64,000 bases of DNA from DATKNA01 sp963755755 (GCA_963755755.1 CAVWLJ010000012.1:124001-188000), one strand, 5' to 3'; counted from the stretch's first letter, positions 27,493-36,943 are shown. A program made the numbers and translations. Notes: generated by a model not told the origin, from the sequence alone.

Positions 27493-28356
27493 GTGCGCAC
27501 CCCGGCCACCATCGACACGGAACCGCTCCCGCCCGAGGCGCGCGCCCTCGTGTCCCGCATCGGGGACACCGTGGGCGACGGCCGGCTCGGCGTCGCGTTC
27601 TCGGGCGGCGTCGACTCCTCGGTCCTGCTCGCACTCGCGGCCCGGGCGCTGGGGCCGGCGCGCGTCGTCGCCCTGCTCGGCGTCTCCCCGAGCCTCGCTG
27701 CCGCCGAGCGCGTCGCCGCGCACGAGGTGGCTCGCGCGATCGGCGTCCCCGTGGTGGAGGTGGCCACGGCCGAGGGCGACGACCCGGCCTACCGGCGCAA
27801 CGGCCCCGATCGGTGCTACTTCTGCAAGAACGAGCTCTTCACCCGCATCTCGGACGAGGTCGTCGCGGCGCACGGTCTGGCGGCCGTCGCCTACGGCGAG
27901 AACGCCGACGACGCGCGGCGTCCCGACCGCCCCGGGGCGCGGGCCGCCCACGAGCACGGCGTCCTCACCCCGCTCTCGGACGCCGGACTGGACAAGGCCG
28001 CCGTTCGCCGGATCGCGCGAGCGCTGGGGCTGCCGACGGCCGACAAGCCCGCCGCGCCGTGCCTGGCCTCGCGGATCCCGCACTTCGAGGAGGTCACCCC
28101 GCACAAGCTCGCGCAGGTCGAGGCGGCCGAGGAAGGTCTGCGGCGGCTGGGCCTGACCGAGCTGCGGGTGCGCCATCACGGTGAGATCGCCCGCGTCGAG
28201 GTGCCGGTCGGGGACGTCGCGAGCCTCGCCGCCGAGCCGCTGCGTCAGGCCGTCGTCGACGCCGTCCGTGCCGCCGGGTTCCGCTACGTCGCGCTGGACC
28301 TCGCCGGCATCCAGTCGGGGGCCTTCACCCTCGCGCAGCTGCACGCCCATGGCTGA
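27493..28356 (+). CDS. larE: LarE, ATP-dependent sulfurtransferase for nickel-pincer cofactor
   Basis: 287 residues, intact. It has the PP-loop AFSGGVDSSVLL (residues 35-46), an RCYFCK motif (Cys 108 and 111), and PCLASRI (Cys 190). LarE adds sulfur to pyridinium-3,5-biscarboxylate mononucleotide in making the nickel-pincer nucleotide cofactor. Cys 190 matches the sulfur-donating Cys of Lactobacillus LarE. The extra CxxC marks the three-cysteine type, reported in some bacteria to bind an iron-sulfur cluster and act catalytically. GTG start at 27493; larB overlaps its end by 8 bp. Confidence 0.92.
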   Translation: MRTPATIDTEPLPPEARALVSRIGDTVGDGRLGVAFSGGVDSSVLLALAARALGPARVVALLGVSPSLAAAERVAAHEVARAIGVPVVEVATAEGDDPAYRRNGPDRCYFCKNELFTRISDEVVAAHGLAAVAYGENADDARRPDRPGARAAHEHGVLTPLSDAGLDKAAVRRIARALGLPTADKPAAPCLASRIPHFEEVTPHKLAQVEAAEEGLRRLGLTELRVRHHGEIARVEVPVGDVASLAAEPLRQAVVDAVRAAGFRYVALDLAGIQSGAFTLAQLHAHG

Positions 28357-29026
28357 GGGCTGGACGCCGCCGCCCGCCCTCGCCGACTTCGTCCGCCTCG
28401 ACTCCGACCGCGCCGCCCGCCGCGGGTACCCCGAGGCCGTCCTCTGCGAGAGCAAGACCGTCGAGCAGGTCGTCGGCATCGCGGCGCAGGTGCGGTCCGC
28501 CGCGGCGCGCACGCTCTTCACCCGGGTGCGGCCCGATCAGGTGGAGCCCCTGCTCGAGGCGCTGCCCGGCGCCTCGTTCGAGGCGGAGGCGCGGATCGTG
28601 GCGTTCCCCGGCGCCCCGCCGGAGCCGACGGGCTCGCTCGTCGTCGTCCTCGCCGCCGGGACGTCGGACCTGCCGGTGGCGGCCGAGGCCGCCGTCACCG
28701 CGAGGCACCTCGGCCGCCGGACCGAGCTCGTCGTCGACGTCGGCGTCGCCGGGCTGCACCGCGTGCTCGGGGAGCTCGACCTGCTCCGGTCGGCGCGCGC
28801 GATCGTCGTCGCCGCCGGCATGGACGGCGCGCTGCCCGGCGTCGTCGCCGGGCTCGTGGCCGCGCCCGTGATCGCGGTGCCGACCTCCGTCGGTTACGGG
28901 GCCGCGTTCTCCGGGCTGGCGCCGCTGCTGACCATGCTCAACGCGTGCGCGCCCGGGGTCGCCGTCGTGAACATCGACAACGGCTACGGCGCCGGCCACA
29001 TGGCGGCCCAGATCGCGGCACCCTGA
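28349..29026 (+). CDS. larB: LarB, nickel-pincer cofactor carboxylase/hydrolase
   Basis: 225 residues, intact. The C-terminal two thirds resembles the PurE/AIRC fold (LVVVLAAGTSDLPVAAEAAVTARHLGR, IVVAAGMDGALPGVVAGLVAAPVIAVPTSVGYGA) and ends with VVNIDNGYGAGHMAA. LarB carboxylates the pyridinium ring of nicotinic acid adenine dinucleotide and hydrolyses it, the first step of the pathway. ATG at 28349 lies inside the end of larE. It converges with larC after 9 bp. Confidence 0.92.
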   Translation: MAEGWTPPPALADFVRLDSDRAARRGYPEAVLCESKTVEQVVGIAAQVRSAAARTLFTRVRPDQVEPLLEALPGASFEAEARIVAFPGAPPEPTGSLVVVLAAGTSDLPVAAEAAVTARHLGRRTELVVDVGVAGLHRVLGELDLLRSARAIVVAAGMDGALPGVVAGLVAAPVIAVPTSVGYGAAFSGLAPLLTMLNACAPGVAVVNIDNGYGAGHMAAQIAAP

Positions 29027-29035
29027 GAGTCACGG

Positions 29036-30250
29036 TCAGGGGTTCGCCGAGGCTCCGGGGACGAGGCCCGCGGACACCGCCGCCGCCGCGGCCGCGGTCA
29101 GCACCTGGGCGAGCGGGACGCCGGTGGCGCCGGCCAGCGCGGCGGCGTCCTCGTACTCGGGCGTGGCGTGCAGGATCCTGCCGTCGCGCGAGCCGACCTT
29201 GATCCGCACGGTTCCGCCGAGGACCTCGACCGGCGTCCACGAGCGGTCGAGCACCACGCGCGTCACCGGCGTCCGCCGCACGCCCAGCGTGCTGGTGTGC
29301 TCCAGCACGATCGCGGTCAGCGCGCCGTCGTCCGCCGGGAGGGCGAGCACGTGCAGGGTGTGGCCGGGGCGGCCCTTCTTCATGAGCACCGGCGTCAGCC
29401 AGGCGTCGAGCGCGCCGGCGTCGAGCAGCCGGGCGAGGACGTCGGGCCAGACCCGGGGGTCGAGGTCGTCGACGGTGGTCTCGAGCACGACGGCGGCCTG
29501 CGCCGGCGGCAGGGAGGCGCCGGAGGTCTCGCCGACGACGAGCCGCACGACGTTCGCGCGCTCCGGCACGTCGCGGCTCCCGGCGCCGACGCCGACGGCC
29601 CCGATCGTCATCGCGGGGAGCTGCCCCGACTCCTCGGCCAGCGTGGTGGCGAGCGCGACGCCGGTGGGCGTGGCCAGTTCGCCGGCGTCCGGCCCGGAGG
29701 CGGCCACCGCACGGCCGGCGAGGAGTTCGAGCACCGCGGGGCCCGGGACCGGCAGGACGCCGTGTGCCGTGCGGACCGAGCCCGATCCGAGCGCGACGGG
29801 GGAGAGGACCGCGCGTTCCACCCCCGACGCGACGACACCCGCGCAGACGCCGACGACGTCCGCGATCGCGTCGAGGGCGCCGACCTCGTGGAAGTGCACC
29901 TGCTCCGGGCGGACGCCGTGCACGTGGGCCTCGGCGGCGGCGAGACGTTCGAACGTCCGCAGTGCGAGTCCGCGGACCGGCGCAGCCAGAGGAGCCGCCT
30001 CGAGGAGCCGCCGGACATCCACCCAGGTCCGGGATGTCCCGTCCTCGCCGGTACGGACGTCGACGTGCGTGGCGCGCAGCCCCGCCCGCGTCACCGGCCG
30101 CGCGCTCAGGCGGGCGGCGCCCGGCAGGACGGCGTCGACGGCCTCCTGCAGGGTCTCCACCGGGACGCCGAGGTCCACGAGGGCGCCGAGCAGCATGTCC
30201 CCGGCGATGCCGGCGGTCGCGTCGATCCAGAGCGTGCGCGTCACGGGCAC
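29036..30250 (-). CDS. larC: LarC, nickel insertase for nickel-pincer cofactor
   Basis: 404 residues in one uninterrupted frame. Features: LWIDATAGIAGDMLLGALVDLG at the start, HVHGVRPEQVHFHEVGALDAIADVVG (His-rich, likely nickel handling), TPTGVALATTLAEE, LETTVDDLDPRVWPDV and VLMKKGRPGHTLHVLA in the CTP-binding C-terminal domain. It inserts nickel into the dithiolated mononucleotide using CTP. GTG at 30250. It is convergent to larE-larB. In Lactobacillus the same protein needs a programmed frameshift between larC1 and larC2; here it does not. Confidence 0.93.
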   Translation of the reverse strand: MPVTRTLWIDATAGIAGDMLLGALVDLGVPVETLQEAVDAVLPGAARLSARPVTRAGLRATHVDVRTGEDGTSRTWVDVRRLLEAAPLAAPVRGLALRTFERLAAAEAHVHGVRPEQVHFHEVGALDAIADVVGVCAGVVASGVERAVLSPVALGSGSVRTAHGVLPVPGPAVLELLAGRAVAASGPDAGELATPTGVALATTLAEESGQLPAMTIGAVGVGAGSRDVPERANVVRLVVGETSGASLPPAQAAVVLETTVDDLDPRVWPDVLARLLDAGALDAWLTPVLMKKGRPGHTLHVLALPADDGALTAIVLEHTSTLGVRRTPVTRVVLDRSWTPVEVLGGTVRIKVGSRDGRILHATPEYEDAAALAGATGVPLAQVLTAAAAAAVSAGLVPGASANP

Positions 30251-30355
30251 ATCTCACCGCACCTCGGTGCATGCGGGAGGCACCTCACCGGCGTCCGCGG
30301 GGTGTGCGTGTCCACATGCCGATGAGTTCACCGGCTCGGCGTCGTCGGACCCGTC

Positions 30356-30886
30356 ATGGAGACACGGAATCTCGCCGACCTGTACGGGCTCGCCGCGCTG
30401 GACTGGGCGGCGGTCGCGGCCCGGCTCGAGGCGGGCCTCGACCAGGCGCCGGGCGCTGGCGGCCCGGATCGCCACACCTGCTGGCTGTCGACCATCAACG
30501 AGGACGGCGGCCCGCACGTCACCGCCGTCGGCGCGCTCTGGGTCGACGGCGCCTTCTGGTTCGAGACCGGGGCCGGGACGCGCAAGGCGCGGAACCTGGC
30601 TCGCGATCCCCGGTGCGCGCTGAGCGTCGCGACCGCGACGTTCGACCTGGTGGTGGAGGGCGACGCAGCCATGGTCACCGACCCCGGGACCGTCGCCCGG
30701 CTCGCCGGCGTGTGGGCGGCGGGCGGCTGGCCCTGCCGGGTGGACGAGAGCGGCGTCGCGCTCACGGCCGACTTCAGCGCGCCCTCCGCCGGGCCGCCGC
30801 CGTGGTCCGTCTACCGCATCACGGCGCGGACGGCGACGGCGCTGGCGACGGTCGAGCCCGGAGGGGCCACCCGCTGGCGGTTCTGA
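30356..30886 (+). CDS. Pyridoxamine 5'-phosphate oxidase-like flavoprotein
   Basis: 176 residues, intact. It has the split-barrel flavin-binding pattern: CWLSTINEDGGPHVTAVGALWVDGAFWFETG, then TRKARNLARDPRCALSV and VVEGDAAMVTDP. Such proteins bind FMN or F420 and reduce small substrates; true PNPOx activity is not implied. ATG at 30356. It lies between the divergent larC and the dioxygenase gene, probably with its own promoter in the 105-bp gap. Confidence 0.82.
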   Translation: METRNLADLYGLAALDWAAVAARLEAGLDQAPGAGGPDRHTCWLSTINEDGGPHVTAVGALWVDGAFWFETGAGTRKARNLARDPRCALSVATATFDLVVEGDAAMVTDPGTVARLAGVWAAGGWPCRVDESGVALTADFSAPSAGPPPWSVYRITARTATALATVEPGGATRWRF

Positions 30887-30965
30887 CCCCACGGACTTCC
30901 GTTCCATCGTTGTAATCAAGGCTGTTCGCGAAGCATGCTGGGTTTGTCGGCTTCGTCGTCCGAGA

Positions 30966-31811
30966 GTGAGATCGCCCGTGACCGAGACCACCGCCAAGCC
31001 TTCCTACGACGTCCAGGCCATCGTCGACGGCCTGTACACCGACGGGATCATCGCCTGCAAGGGCGCCTTCTCCCGGGAGTGGGCGCAGCGGATGCGGGAG
31101 GACATCGAGACCGCGTTCGACGACGCGATCAAGCGCCCCGGCGGCGCCGTCGGGCGCGGCCCGAAGCGGTACTACGTCGAGATCCACCCGCAGCAGCTGC
31201 GCGGCTTCGTCGACCTGGTCACCCACCCGTGGGTGACGACGGTGTGCGAGGCCGTCCTCGGCCCGGACTACCTCATCGTCGAGCTGGGCTTCGACGTCCC
31301 GTTCGAGGGCGCGATGTACCAGCCGTGGCACCGCGACTTCCCCTCCCCGCCGGAGACCTACGAGGGTCATCGCCTGACCTCGCTGGCGTTCAACCTGACC
31401 GGCGTGGACACGACGGACGACATGGGTCCGTTCGAGATCGCGCAGGGGACGCAGTGGGAGGCCGGGCTGGACTTCGACCACCAGATGTTCCCGCCGCGGT
31501 CCGAGTTCGGCCGCTACGAGTCGCTGGGCGTCCGCAAGTACCCGCAGATGGGCGACATCTCGGCGCGCTCCGCGCTGACGATCCACCGCGGAACCGCGAG
31601 CCGATCCCCGCTCTCCCGCCCGGTGCTCGTGCTCGGCGTCGACGCGCCGGGGGCCGGCCACGACCAGCTGCACGACCCGATGGCCACGCCGGACTTCTGG
31701 GAGTCGCTGCCCGAGTCGCTCCGCCGCCACCTGCACTGCCGGGTGGTCGACGAGCTCGTTCCGATCGTGCAGAAGCACCAGATCGAGGGCCTGGTGATGG
31801 GCGAGGCCTGA
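30966..31811 (+). CDS. Phytanoyl-CoA dioxygenase (PhyH) family protein
   Basis: About 281 residues, intact. Fe(II)/2-oxoglutarate oxygenase fold: HxD is in MYQPWHRDFPSPPETY, the distal His in SALTIHRGTASRS, and FEIAQGTQW lies between them. It should hydroxylate a small molecule using 2-oxoglutarate and oxygen; substrate is unknown. GTG at 30966 was used; a second GTG four codons later (VTETTAKPSY) is equally possible. The AT-richer stretch before it (ATCGTTGTAATCAAGG) may hold the promoter. Confidence 0.85.
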   Translation: MRSPVTETTAKPSYDVQAIVDGLYTDGIIACKGAFSREWAQRMREDIETAFDDAIKRPGGAVGRGPKRYYVEIHPQQLRGFVDLVTHPWVTTVCEAVLGPDYLIVELGFDVPFEGAMYQPWHRDFPSPPETYEGHRLTSLAFNLTGVDTTDDMGPFEIAQGTQWEAGLDFDHQMFPPRSEFGRYESLGVRKYPQMGDISARSALTIHRGTASRSPLSRPVLVLGVDAPGAGHDQLHDPMATPDFWESLPESLRRHLHCRVVDELVPIVQKHQIEGLVMGEA

Positions 31812-31875
31812 GCTCGGACGGTCGAGCTCGCGCTACCCGGCGTCCGGATCCACGGCGGGCGTGTCAGGGACGGTG

Positions 31876-34045
31876 TCAGGCACGACGTTGGGCGCCGGCC
31901 TCGGCCGGACGCAGCCGGTCCTGGCGGTGCAGCCGGACGGCGATGAGCGCCACGTCGTCCTCACGCGTCGGGGGGAGCAGCCGCACCAGGAGCTGGTCGC
32001 AGAGCTCGTCGAGCGGCAGGTGCGCGAGTTCGCCGAGGCAGCGCTCCAGGCGCGTCAGGCCCGAGGTGAGGTCCTGGTCGCGGCGCTCCACGAGGCCGTC
32101 CGTGAACAGCAGGATGGTCGCGCCGCGGTCCAGGGTGATGGTCGTCTCGCGCCGCTCGCTCTCCGCGTCGACGCCGAGCAGCAGGTCGGCGTTCACCCCG
32201 GGCAGGGCGACGACCGCGCCGTCAGGGTTGATCACCATGATCGGCGGGTGCCCGGCGTTCGCCCAGCGCAGGTGGGTGACGCCCCGCCGCCGCTCGTCGT
32301 CGGTCTGTTCCAGGCGTGCCACCACGGCGGTCGCCGTGGTCTCGATGAGCAGGGTCCGCATGGCCTGGTCCAGACCGCGGAGGACGCGGGCGGGCCCCTG
32401 GCCGGAGTGCACGGCGATGCCGCGCAGCAGGCCCCGGAGCTGCCCCATGGCGGCCGCCGCGGTGAAGTCGTGCCCGACGACGTCGCCGATGACGAGCATG
32501 GTCGACCCGTCGGGCTGTAGGAAGGCGTCGTACCAGTCGCCACCGATCTGCGCCGTCTCGGCCGCCGGCTCGTACCGGGCGACGATCTGTACGTGATCGG
32601 GCTCGGGCGGCTCGGTGAGCAGCGACCGCTGCAGCTGCTCCGCCAGGTCGCGCTGCTCGTTGTAGAGCCGGGCGTTGTCGAGCGCGAAACCGGCCCGCGC
32701 GGCCGCATCGACGAGGGTGTCGATGTCCTCCGTGCTGAGCGGGGGCCGGCCCCGGCCTGTCGCCACGGTGATGAGGCCCAGGGCAGCGCTGCGACCGGAG
32801 ACGGGGATCACCGCGGCCGACTCCGGTGCGAGCCGGGTGAGCGCCTCGCGTGCCGCTCCGGCGGTCAGCTGGGCCTGGAGGGCCTGGGCCGCGTCGCTGC
32901 CGAGGACGACGGGCTCACCCGACCGCCAGGCCCGTGCCAGCGGGGACTCGTTCCCCGCGGCGGCCAGCCTGGTCTCGGCGTACCGGGTCAGCACCGGCGT
33001 CGCGTCCGGATCGGCGTGCGCCCAGCTCACGTCGCGCAGGCCCCGTCGCCAGTCGCCGTTGCCGGCGACCCGGCGTTGTTCGCCGCCGGCGGCCTGCCGC
33101 GGGTCGACGAGGGTGAGCACGCACCAGTCGGCCAGGGCGGGCACGATCAGTCGGGCGAACCGGGTCACGGCCTCCTCGGCGTCCAGCGTCTCGCCCAGCT
33201 GCCGGTTGACCTCGGCCAGCAGGGCGGCGCGCCGCGCTGTCTGCGTGGCCTGCTCCTGGGCGGCGCGCCGCGCGGTGGTCTCGAGGAAGTACACCGACAG
33301 GCCGGACGCCGCCGGCCACGCGCGCACCTCGTACCAGGCGTCGAGCGGCTCCGGATAGTAGGCGTCGAAGGCGACAGGCCGGCGCTCGCGCATCGCGTAG
33401 CGATAGTTCGTCTCGAACGTCGACCCCAGGGATGCCGGGAAGAGCTCCCACACCACCTGACCGAGGAGAGCCGAGCGGGGCTGGTCGAGCAGCCGCTCCG
33501 CCTCCACGTTGGCGTAGGTGAAGCGCCACTGCGGGTCGAGGGAGAAGAAGGCGGCGGGCATCGCCTCCAGGACCTCCACCACCCGGGCGTCCCCTTCGCG
33601 GCGCGCGGTCGTGTCGTAGGCGGCACCGATGACGCGGACGGCGCGTGGCGGTCGGGCGGCGGCGTGCTCGCCGCGCACGCGTGCTCGGCGCGGGCAGCAG
33701 GGGCAGGCCCCCCTCGTGCTCGCACAGGGCGCGACCGCGGGCGCTGATCCAGCGGATGCGCTCGTCGGGCAGCACGATGCGGTACTCGGCCTCGTACTCC
33801 CCGCACGTCGCGATGGCCTCGTCGAGCGCGCGGCTCACGTGCGGCAGGTCGTCGGGGTGCACGCGCGCGTTGAACGCCTCGATCGTGCCGCCGAAGTCCT
33901 CCGGGCGGTAGCCGAACAGGTCGAGCAGGCGGTCGTCCCACAGCAGGGCACCGGTCTGGAGGTCCCAGTCGAAGACGCCGACGCCGGCAGCGCTCACCGC
34001 GAGATCGCGCAACAGTCGATCGATCTCGTAGGGAGGGCTCGTCAT
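31876..34045 (-). CDS. PAS-PAS-GAF-SpoIIE (PP2C) phosphatase (one frame break)
   Basis: About 720 residues. The domains in order are a PAS domain (GVFDWDLQTGALLWDDRLLDLFGYRPED), a second PAS (FFSLDPQWRFTYANVEAERLL), a GAF domain (AVTRFARLIVPALADWCVLTLV to LDNARLYNEQRDLAEQLQ), and a PP2C/SpoIIE phosphatase (IGGDWYDAFLQPDGSTMLVIGDVVGHDF, RWANAGHPPIMVI, LLLFTDGLVERRD). It removes phosphate from an anti-anti-sigma (STAS) protein when its sensors are triggered. The frame changes near 33688, with one extra C in the linker between the PAS domains. The anti-sigma kinase genes lie upstream on the same strand. Confidence 0.87.
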
Positions 34046-34120
34046 GTCCTGCGCCTCTCGTCGGACGATCCACAGGCCGTACCGCCCGGTCGGAGGCTCG
34101 ACCGGGGACGGCGGAACCGA

Positions 34121-34639
34121 TCAGTGGGCGGGGTCGTGGCGATGGCTGGACCAGGGCGTGGGCGCGGCTCCGCCGATCTGCTCGACGAACTCCTGCAGGT
34201 ACCAGCGCCGGTAGGCGAGGAGATCGGGAGGAGTGGCCAAGGTCAGGAGATGCTTGCCCTCGCGACAGTACTCGTCCGCCTCGTCCAGCAGCGCTCCGAG
34301 GGCGACAGCGGCGTCCGCCGCGCTCCTGGGCACCCGGAACGTCAGGTCCAGCGTGGACCGCCGGGTGCGGATCGCCTGGTCGAGGAGGTCCTCCTGCTCC
34401 GTGGTGAAGCCGCTGTAGCTGCCCTGCAGCGTGGCGATCAGGGCGAGGAGGCGGCGAGGCATGTCGGCCCGGTGGTCGGCGTGCGCGAGGCCCTGGGCGA
34501 TCAGGGTGAACTCGCGTTGCAGCTCCTCGCCGTGCTCGGCGGCCCGGGCGTGCAGCGCCACGGGCAGGCCGAGGATGCGCACGGTCACGAGGTCGGTCTC
34601 GGCGTCCGGCGCCACCGGCCCCGCGGCTCCCTCGCTCAC
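34121..34639 (-). CDS. Helical protein in the sigma-control operon, unknown function
   Basis: 172 residues. It is mainly alpha-helical: VRILGLPVALHARAAEHGEELQREFTLIAQGL, then IATLQGSYSGFTTEQEDLLDQAIRTRRSTLDLTFRVP and LLDEADEYCREGKHLLTLATPP. The GTG start at 34639 overlaps the HATPase gene stop as GTGA, and the PAS-SpoIIE phosphatase follows 75 bp downstream. The coupling suggests it works with the kinase/phosphatase pair, perhaps as a sensor or scaffold. I know of no assigned function. Confidence 0.68.
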   Translation of the reverse strand: MSEGAAGPVAPDAETDLVTVRILGLPVALHARAAEHGEELQREFTLIAQGLAHADHRADMPRRLLALIATLQGSYSGFTTEQEDLLDQAIRTRRSTLDLTFRVPRSAADAAVALGALLDEADEYCREGKHLLTLATPPDLLAYRRWYLQEFVEQIGGAAPTPWSSHRHDPAH

Positions 34640-35242
34640 GCGGCCAGACCCTTCGACCACCCTCGTCCGGTCGTGCCGGCGGTCCCTGATCCGCGAACGG
34701 CGCTGAGCACGGCCCGGGACGCCGAGTGCGGGTCGGCCGGAGTGACCGCCGGCTCCGCGTCGGCGAGCGCTTCCCAGTCCTCGAGGTCGAGGTGGCCGGT
34801 CGCGCCCTCGCGCAGTTCGAACCACACGGTCTTGCCGGACGCCGACGGTTCGACACCCCAGGACGTCGACAGCCGGTCCAGCATCTGCAGCCCGCGCCCG
34901 GTGGTGGCGTCGGCGCTGTGGCTCCGGCGGCGGGGCCTGACCCGGCTGAAGTCGGAGACGGAGCAGCGGACGAGCCCGGACCGCTGGTCCTGCTCGAGGC
35001 GGAGGACCGACGCCGTCCGCGCGTGCAGCACGCAGTTCGTCACCAGCTCGGTGACCAGTTGCAGCAGGGACCAGTCGAGATCCCCCAGATCCCACCGCTC
35101 GCTGACGTCGCGCGCCCAGGCCCGCGCCGCGGGAACCGACTGGGACGAGGCGTCGAGCTCCGTCGACGCCCAGCGGCGCCCCCCACCCTCGCCGGCCAAG
35201 GGCGCCGAGCGTCGTCGTCGGGGCGATCTCCGGCGGCGGCAT
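34636..35242 (-). CDS. RsbW-like HATPase anti-sigma factor/serine kinase (one frame break near the start)
   Basis: About 200 residues. GHKL ATPase features: LLQLVTELVTNCVLHARTAS (N-box), GRGLQMLDRLSTSWG (G-box) and KTVWFELRE at the end. Such proteins hold a sigma factor inactive and phosphorylate a STAS antagonist. The first ATG (35242) reads MPPPEIAPTTTLGA and joins the domain after a +1 change near 35201. A TTG at 35199 is the alternative start. It is the first gene of the set with the 172-residue protein and the SpoIIE phosphatase. Confidence 0.8.
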
Positions 35243-35406
35243 CAGCCCGGCTCATGTCCACCACGCCCGTTCTTCGCCCTTCGGCTCGCGTTCACCCGCG
35301 CCGACTCTAGCCCAGGGCGGACGCGACCCGCGGCCCTTCACCGCCGCCGGGGCGAGCGGACGCCGACGAGGAGTCGAACGTCTCGGACCTCGCGACGGCG
35401 AAAACA

Positions 35407-35421
35407 ATTGAGTGAGTCAAT
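35407..35421. promoter_or_regulatory. Candidate MarR operator (ATTGA-N5-TCAAT)
   Basis: ATTGAGTGAGTCAAT is a 15-bp inverted repeat with 5-bp arms in an unusually AT-rich patch (AAAACAATTGAGTG), 25 bp upstream of the marR start. MarR proteins bind sites of this size and often control their own promoter. AAGGAGGT at 35423-35430 lies just after it. Assignment is inferred from position and symmetry. Confidence 0.55.
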
Positions 35422-35445
35422 CAAGGAGGTGTAGCGTCGCCTGTC

Positions 35446-35949
35446 ATGGATGATCGGCTCGTCAACCTCGTCGGCGCCGTCGCTCTCGGGCTCACGGACC
35501 GGGTCGACCAGGCCGTGCATCGGGCGTCGGGGCGTTCCGGCGCCACCGCCGCCGCCCTGGCCGCGCTCGTCGGCGAACCGGGCCTCACCGTCGCGGAGCT
35601 CTCCGTCGTCCTCGGGATCAGCGCGTCGGGCGTCGTCCGGCTGCTCGACCGGCTCGTGGCCGACGGCCTGGCCGAACGCCGTCACGGTGTCGACGCCCGC
35701 TCCCTCGCCGTGCACCTGACGCCGGCCGGGGCGGAACTCGGGCGCTCGGTTCTCGATCAGCGCAGGGCGGCCCTCGCGGGCCCGCTGGCGACCCTCGATC
35801 CGGCCGAGCAGGAGGCCCTGACCGCGGCCGTGGAGAAGATCCTCACTGCTCTCACCCCGACCGTGGACGTCGCCGAGCGCGTCTGCCGTCTCTGCGACCT
35901 GGACGCCTGCCCCCAGGACCGCTGCCCCGCCGACCCCGTCGTCCGATGA
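35446..35949 (+). CDS. MarR family regulator with C-terminal four-Cys cluster
   Basis: 167 residues, intact. The winged HTH lies at about 45-100 (LTVAELSVVLGISASGVVRLLDRLVADGLAERR, then DARSLAVHLTPAG). The C-terminus carries four Cys (147, 150, 155, 160) in CRLCDLDACPQDRCP, which could bind a metal or sense redox state. The stop overlaps the EamA transporter start as ATGA, so the pair is co-translated. It probably represses its own operon through the ATTGA-N5-TCAAT site upstream; signal unknown. Confidence 0.88.
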   Translation: MDDRLVNLVGAVALGLTDRVDQAVHRASGRSGATAAALAALVGEPGLTVAELSVVLGISASGVVRLLDRLVADGLAERRHGVDARSLAVHLTPAGAELGRSVLDQRRAALAGPLATLDPAEQEALTAAVEKILTALTPTVDVAERVCRLCDLDACPQDRCPADPVVR

Positions 35950-36885
35950 GCGGCCGAGCCGCAGGATCACGCGTCCCCCTGCTCGCGCTGGTCGTCGCCG
36001 CCGCCTGCTGGGGTTCCGTCGTCGTCACCGTGAAGGTCGCCGCGCGTGGGCTGAGCGTCGTGGCCCTGACCGCGATCGAGCTCACCGCGGCTGCCCTCGT
36101 CATGGCCGCCATCGTCGCGGTGTCGGCCGTCGTCCGTCGACGGCTCCCTCCCCGCCCGTCCGCGGGTGTGCTCGTCGCGGCGCTGCTGGAGCCCGGCGTC
36201 ACCTACCTGCTCATCAACGCGGGCATCGCCCTGACCAGCGGAGCGCACGCCGCCGTGCTCATCGGTCTCGAGTCGGCCTTCGTCGTCCTGCTGTCCGCGA
36301 TCCTCACCAGGACCGTTCCGCGCCCCGCGGTGCTCCTGGGTCTCGGGTCGGCCGTGGTCGGCGCCGTCCTCCTCACCGAGGGTGGCGGGGGGCAGGCGTC
36401 GCTCGCCGGTGACGTCCTCGTGCTGGTCGGGATCCTGGCCGCGGCCGGCTACGTCGTCGTCGCGTCCGCGGTGGCCGTGCGGATGGACGCGGTGACCCTG
36501 ACCGGCTACCAGTTCGTGGTCGGGTGGCTCGTCACGGTGCCGCTCCTGGCGGTGCTTCTCGGGCGGGAGGGCCCGGGGGCGTCCCGGCCGGACCCGGCGT
36601 CCGTCGCCGCGGCCGTCGCCACCGGCGTCCTCGGCTCCGTCGTGGCGTTCCTGCTGTACAACTGGGCGCTCCGTTCCGTCTCGACCGCGCTCGCGGGCAC
36701 CTCCCTGACCCTCATCCCGGTCTTCGGGCTCGCCTTCTCCGTCGTGTTCCTGGGGGATCCGGTCTCGCTGCGGACCCTGGTCGCCGCTCTCGCCGTCGTG
36801 GCCGGGCTCCTCGATCACCCAGAACGCGGAGCGGACCCGGCCCCCGACGTCAGCGGAGCGCGACCTGGAGCCCTTGAGCGGCTGA
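35946..36885 (+). CDS. EamA/DMT family transporter (one frame break)
   Basis: About 313 residues with ten membrane segments in two EamA halves: LLALVVAAACWGSVVVTVKVAARG begins the first, and GDVLVLVGILAAAGYVVVASAVAVR the second. LLYNWALRSVSTALAGTSLTLIPVFG is typical of the family, which exports metabolites or amino acids. The frame changes near 36819 (CTC, extra G, ATC), giving a natural end at 36885. ATG at 35946 overlaps the marR stop. The partner regulator suggests it exports the compound that MarR senses. Confidence 0.85.
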
Positions 36886-36943
36886 GCGAGCTGCCTGCGC
36901 CCGTGGCCTCAGCTTCGGGACGCCGGCAACCGACACTGTTCCC

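Noticed and set aside
31812..31875. Terminator between the dioxygenase and the SpoIIE phosphatase gene
   Set aside because: No stem of useful length followed by T residues was found on either strand.
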